Shown: piece by piece, positions 17,785 to 19,763 of the stretch | Layout: the number at the start of each line of letters is the position of its first letter | How positions within the stretch are numbered: the first letter of the stretch is position 1 | NCBI GenBank assembly: GCA_018398765.1 | Contig: JAHBMJ010001834.1 | Coordinates: forward strand, 54,901-74,663 | DNA: 19,763 nt | DNA from: Chromera velia | Lineage: Eukaryota > Sar > Chromeraceae | Reading direction: 5' to 3' | Translations under genes and position numbers: made by a program | The notes under the pieces: generated by a model | Seen by the model: only the letters and a program-made list of their open reading frames with translations | Told to the model about the DNA's origin: nothing | Database searches by the model: none

Positions 17785-18347
17785 GGCTGTATCGAAGTTG
17801 ATCATCTATACATCTGCATGTGCAGACTCCTGACGTCACCCCAAATGTGCATCTGGAAGCCACCTGAATTCTTCAAGACAAAAAAGTCAGGCCTGAAATT
17901 AGATGAAATTAGTGGCCCCCGGCCGGAGGGCGGAGAATGGCGGAGATATGCGGGGACTGATGGAGATCGTTGGCCGAGAAAAAAACTCGAGCTAATCATG
18001 CAAAAAAATGCGAAATTGAAAACTCCAGTCCCACGCATTGGCACGCAGTGACTGTGTACGTTTTGCTGAGCTGCCATCCATAAATACCTGGCCCAAACTC
18101 ACACTTTTCCCGCGTGCCTTAATTTTGATTTTGCGAGCATATTAAATTACTTCCCCAAAATACATATTTACCGATATTTCGCTTTCCGGGACATCTTTGC
18201 GGGGTCATCACTTTTTCGAGACACACACTCTAAAGTTGCGCGAGTGAGTTCCTGGATGGCCAACATGCACGTCATTTTAGTGCACGCATGCGAGACACTT
18301 TTTTGCGGCGCTGCCCTCCGAGCCACCAAAAAATAATTATTTTCGCC

Positions 18348-18355
18348 CGACAATT
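18348..18355. repeat. Target-site duplication, left copy
   Basis: CGACAATT directly precedes the MITE and is repeated directly after it. Confidence 0.85.
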
Positions 18356-18750
18356 CAGGCTTTCTAGACACCGCGGCGTTTACGGTCAAACGCCGCGGTG
18401 CCGCGGAGCGGCACCAAGCGCCGCGGAGCGCCCGAAGGGTGCACTACGGCGCGCCGCGGTTGTAAAACCTTGAAGAAAAGGGGGAACCGCGGCATGATTA
18501 TTCCGGTCTTTACCTTTTCTGAGGTAAGTTGAACCAAATTGATCAGCAATTGATCAAATTTATCATTGAAACACCTTAAAAAAAAAAATGTGGCGCCTGC
18601 GGCGTGCAGAAAAACAGGAAAAAACCGTTTTGACAGTATATGGGGCCATGTCCCAAATGGGAGGGGGCGCCGCCGTGGAGCAGCCTGGAGGGAACCACGG
18701 CGCAGCCGCAGTGTACCGCAGTGCTAAAAATAGCCGCTCTAGAGAGCCTG
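18356..18750. mobile_element. 395-bp hAT-like MITE
   Basis: It begins CAGGCTTTCTAGA and ends with the complement of CAGGCTCTCTAGA, 13-bp terminal inverted repeats with one mismatch, flanked by the 8-bp duplication CGACAATT. The uninterrupted site is at 1773-1780. An 8-bp duplication with ends starting CAG is typical of the hAT superfamily. There is no transposase ORF, so it is non-autonomous. The left interior is GC-rich and contains a perfect 13-bp hairpin at 18369-18400 (CACCGCGGCGTTT, 6-base loop). The ends and duplication are directly seen; the superfamily is inferred. Confidence 0.85.
18369..18400. repeat. Perfect hairpin inside the MITE
   Basis: CACCGCGGCGTTT at 18369-18381 is exactly complementary to 18388-18400, with the loop ACGGTC. 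CCGCGG recurs through the next 60 bases, giving further possible stems. Confidence 0.9.
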
Positions 18751-18758
18751 CGACAATT
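18751..18758. repeat. Target-site duplication, right copy
   Basis: CGACAATT follows the MITE; see 18348-18355. Confidence 0.85.
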
Positions 18759-18964
18759 TTCTGAACGTCAGCCACGCAATGTGCACACTTCATAGATAGA
18801 AGTGATCGAACCATCGTTTACTTTACTCACTTCTCTCTCACTCCTTGACGGCTTGGTCAACCAAACAACTGAACACACCGCGCTTTTGAGAAACTTTGAG
18901 ACTCTGCGTCCATCTCCAAAAGCGTTAATCCAGAGTGAACTCCACTGAGTGTTTAAATCGAAAG

Positions 18965-19411
18965 ATGGGCAATGGCCAAGGCAACACCATCTTTTCTTCG
19001 TGCTGTCGCACTTCCTCTGCCACGGCAGAGAATGAAATATCTGTCACCCCGCCTAAAGGGGGTTGTATGATTTACAGGGGGTACGGTAGTCTCCCGCCGG
19101 TGCCCACCACAACTGCTATCACCACAACACCCACCACCACTACCACAGCAACAACAATGCCTGACGGGCCTCGTGTGGAGGCCGTTCGCCCTCCCTCGAT
19201 GCTCCAAAGGGAGAGGGAGGAAGATCGGCTGGCTGCCGAGATGACAGTTGTCTTGGAGGGAGAGGAAGAGAGAGTTATGTAGGAGAAGGATATCACACCA
19301 TTCTACTAGCCGTTCTCCTCTAAGGAGGAGATGATCACGGTGAAGTTCGGGAGGGCAGGAGCTTTCACAGAGTCCTTCTACGTCCAGAAGGCTCTGAACT
19401 CTCTGACTTAA
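18965..19411 (+). pseudogene. Putative acylated acidic protein, right copy, two nonsense codons
   Basis: Homologue of the gene at 1077-1545. It starts MGNGQGNTIFSSCC, keeping the glycine and Cys pair, and passes the position where the left copy is frameshifted. It then has in-frame TAG codons at 19280-19282 and 19307-19309 before the terminal TAA at 19409-19411 (149 codons in all). The left copy has Glu and Trp codons at about these places (TGG against TAG for the second). It lacks the long Glu run. A 105-residue product ending LEGEEERVM is possible and would keep the acylation signal. Calling it a pseudogene assumes the longer form is ancestral. Confidence 0.55.
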
Positions 19412-19763
19412 GTCGCCATGCAGTGTCGCCGCCCGCCCTTGCCTTTTCGTTTTAAAAATTTCTTTTCCATCCGCGTTCCTTCCACCTTCCATCACCTCCA
19501 CTTTTTCATAAATCCTCTCTGTGCGTTTGTGTGCTGGTGTTGTTTGCAGGCTGCTGGCACTCTCCATACATCTGGGCACCCTGGTCTTACTGGAATCGTC
19601 AGACGACAGTAAGCCGATCTGTTGAGTACCATCGAGGAAAAAGAGGTTTGGGCTGTTTGGGTGTATGTGGGAGGCTTCTTAGTACAATCAAAGAAAAGAA
19701 GCAGCTCTTGTTTGTGCCGTTCTTTGGAAGGACAGATGAGAGTTTGTTGGTAGTTGGTTGTGT
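19412..19763 (+). other. Downstream region of the right acylated-protein copy
   Basis: Positions 19418-19612 match 876-1070 with eight differences, all consistent with C-to-T or G-to-A change from left to right. Beyond that, similarity falls to about 80%. No independent gene is supported. Confidence 0.5.

Larger units (their letters stand above)
17295..19763. repeat. Right arm of long inverted repeat (reaches window edge)
   Basis: Reverse complement of 735-2813. Differences in the inner half are mainly short indels: a 10-bp tandem copy of GAAATTAGAT at 17895, a 10-bp copy of GGCGGAGAAT at 17929, 11 extra bases near 17487, and 9 bases missing near 17850. It also carries the 395-bp MITE. Detectable similarity ends near 19753, ten bases before the window ends, so whether this is the true outer end is only suggestive. 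Confidence 0.9.

Noticed and set aside
19280-19309. TAG read as a sense codon
   Set aside because: Only the right copy has these TAGs, at places where the left copy has ordinary sense codons. Single-base decay explains them without a changed code.
735-19763. Polinton/Maverick-type giant transposon
   Set aside because: The long inverted repeats fit, but no DNA polymerase B, integrase, ATPase or capsid-like ORF is visible, and the loop holds a spliced gene and satellites.

Overview
The window is nuclear DNA of a eukaryote, probably an intron-rich protist alga. Evidence: short coding blocks bounded by GT..AG introns with pyrimidine-rich 3' ends, dense di- and tetranucleotide microsatellites, and no bacterial-style gene packing. 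The roughly 50% GC, long microsatellite-laden introns and transposon debris would suit a chromerid such as Chromera velia. A brown alga has a similar gene structure and cannot be excluded from sequence alone.

Layout. (1) 1-734: AT-rich flank with the 3' tail of a probable retroposon and an imperfect palindrome. (2) 735-2813 and 17295-~19753: the two arms of a long imperfect inverted repeat enclosing a 14.5 kb loop. Each arm carries a copy of a small acidic protein gene whose start (MGNGQGN..SSCC) looks like a myristoylation plus palmitoylation signal; each copy is broken in a different way. Each arm also carries a weaker ORF reading in the same direction. The right arm contains a 395-bp hAT-like MITE with a perfect 8-bp target duplication, and the left arm preserves the empty site. 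(3) ~2925-12119: one plus-strand gene of 12 or 13 exons. All eleven internal junctions keep frame, giving a 642-residue protein of unrecognised family. (4) 12270-13300: an AT-rich island with a second copy of the retroposon tail. (5) 13548-14842: a (GACT)n array with a 104-base assembly gap. (6) 14916-17294: GA-, CAGA-, CT-, GT- and CA-rich repeats, with a few exon-like islands that might belong to a second plus-strand gene.

The most unusual feature is the inverted repeat. Its inner halves, mostly without convincing genes, are almost identical, while the outer halves with the acylated-protein gene have diverged clearly. The switch lies at about 1772 / 18356, exactly where the MITE sits. This points to gene conversion or a composite origin. 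Identities quoted are counted by eye.
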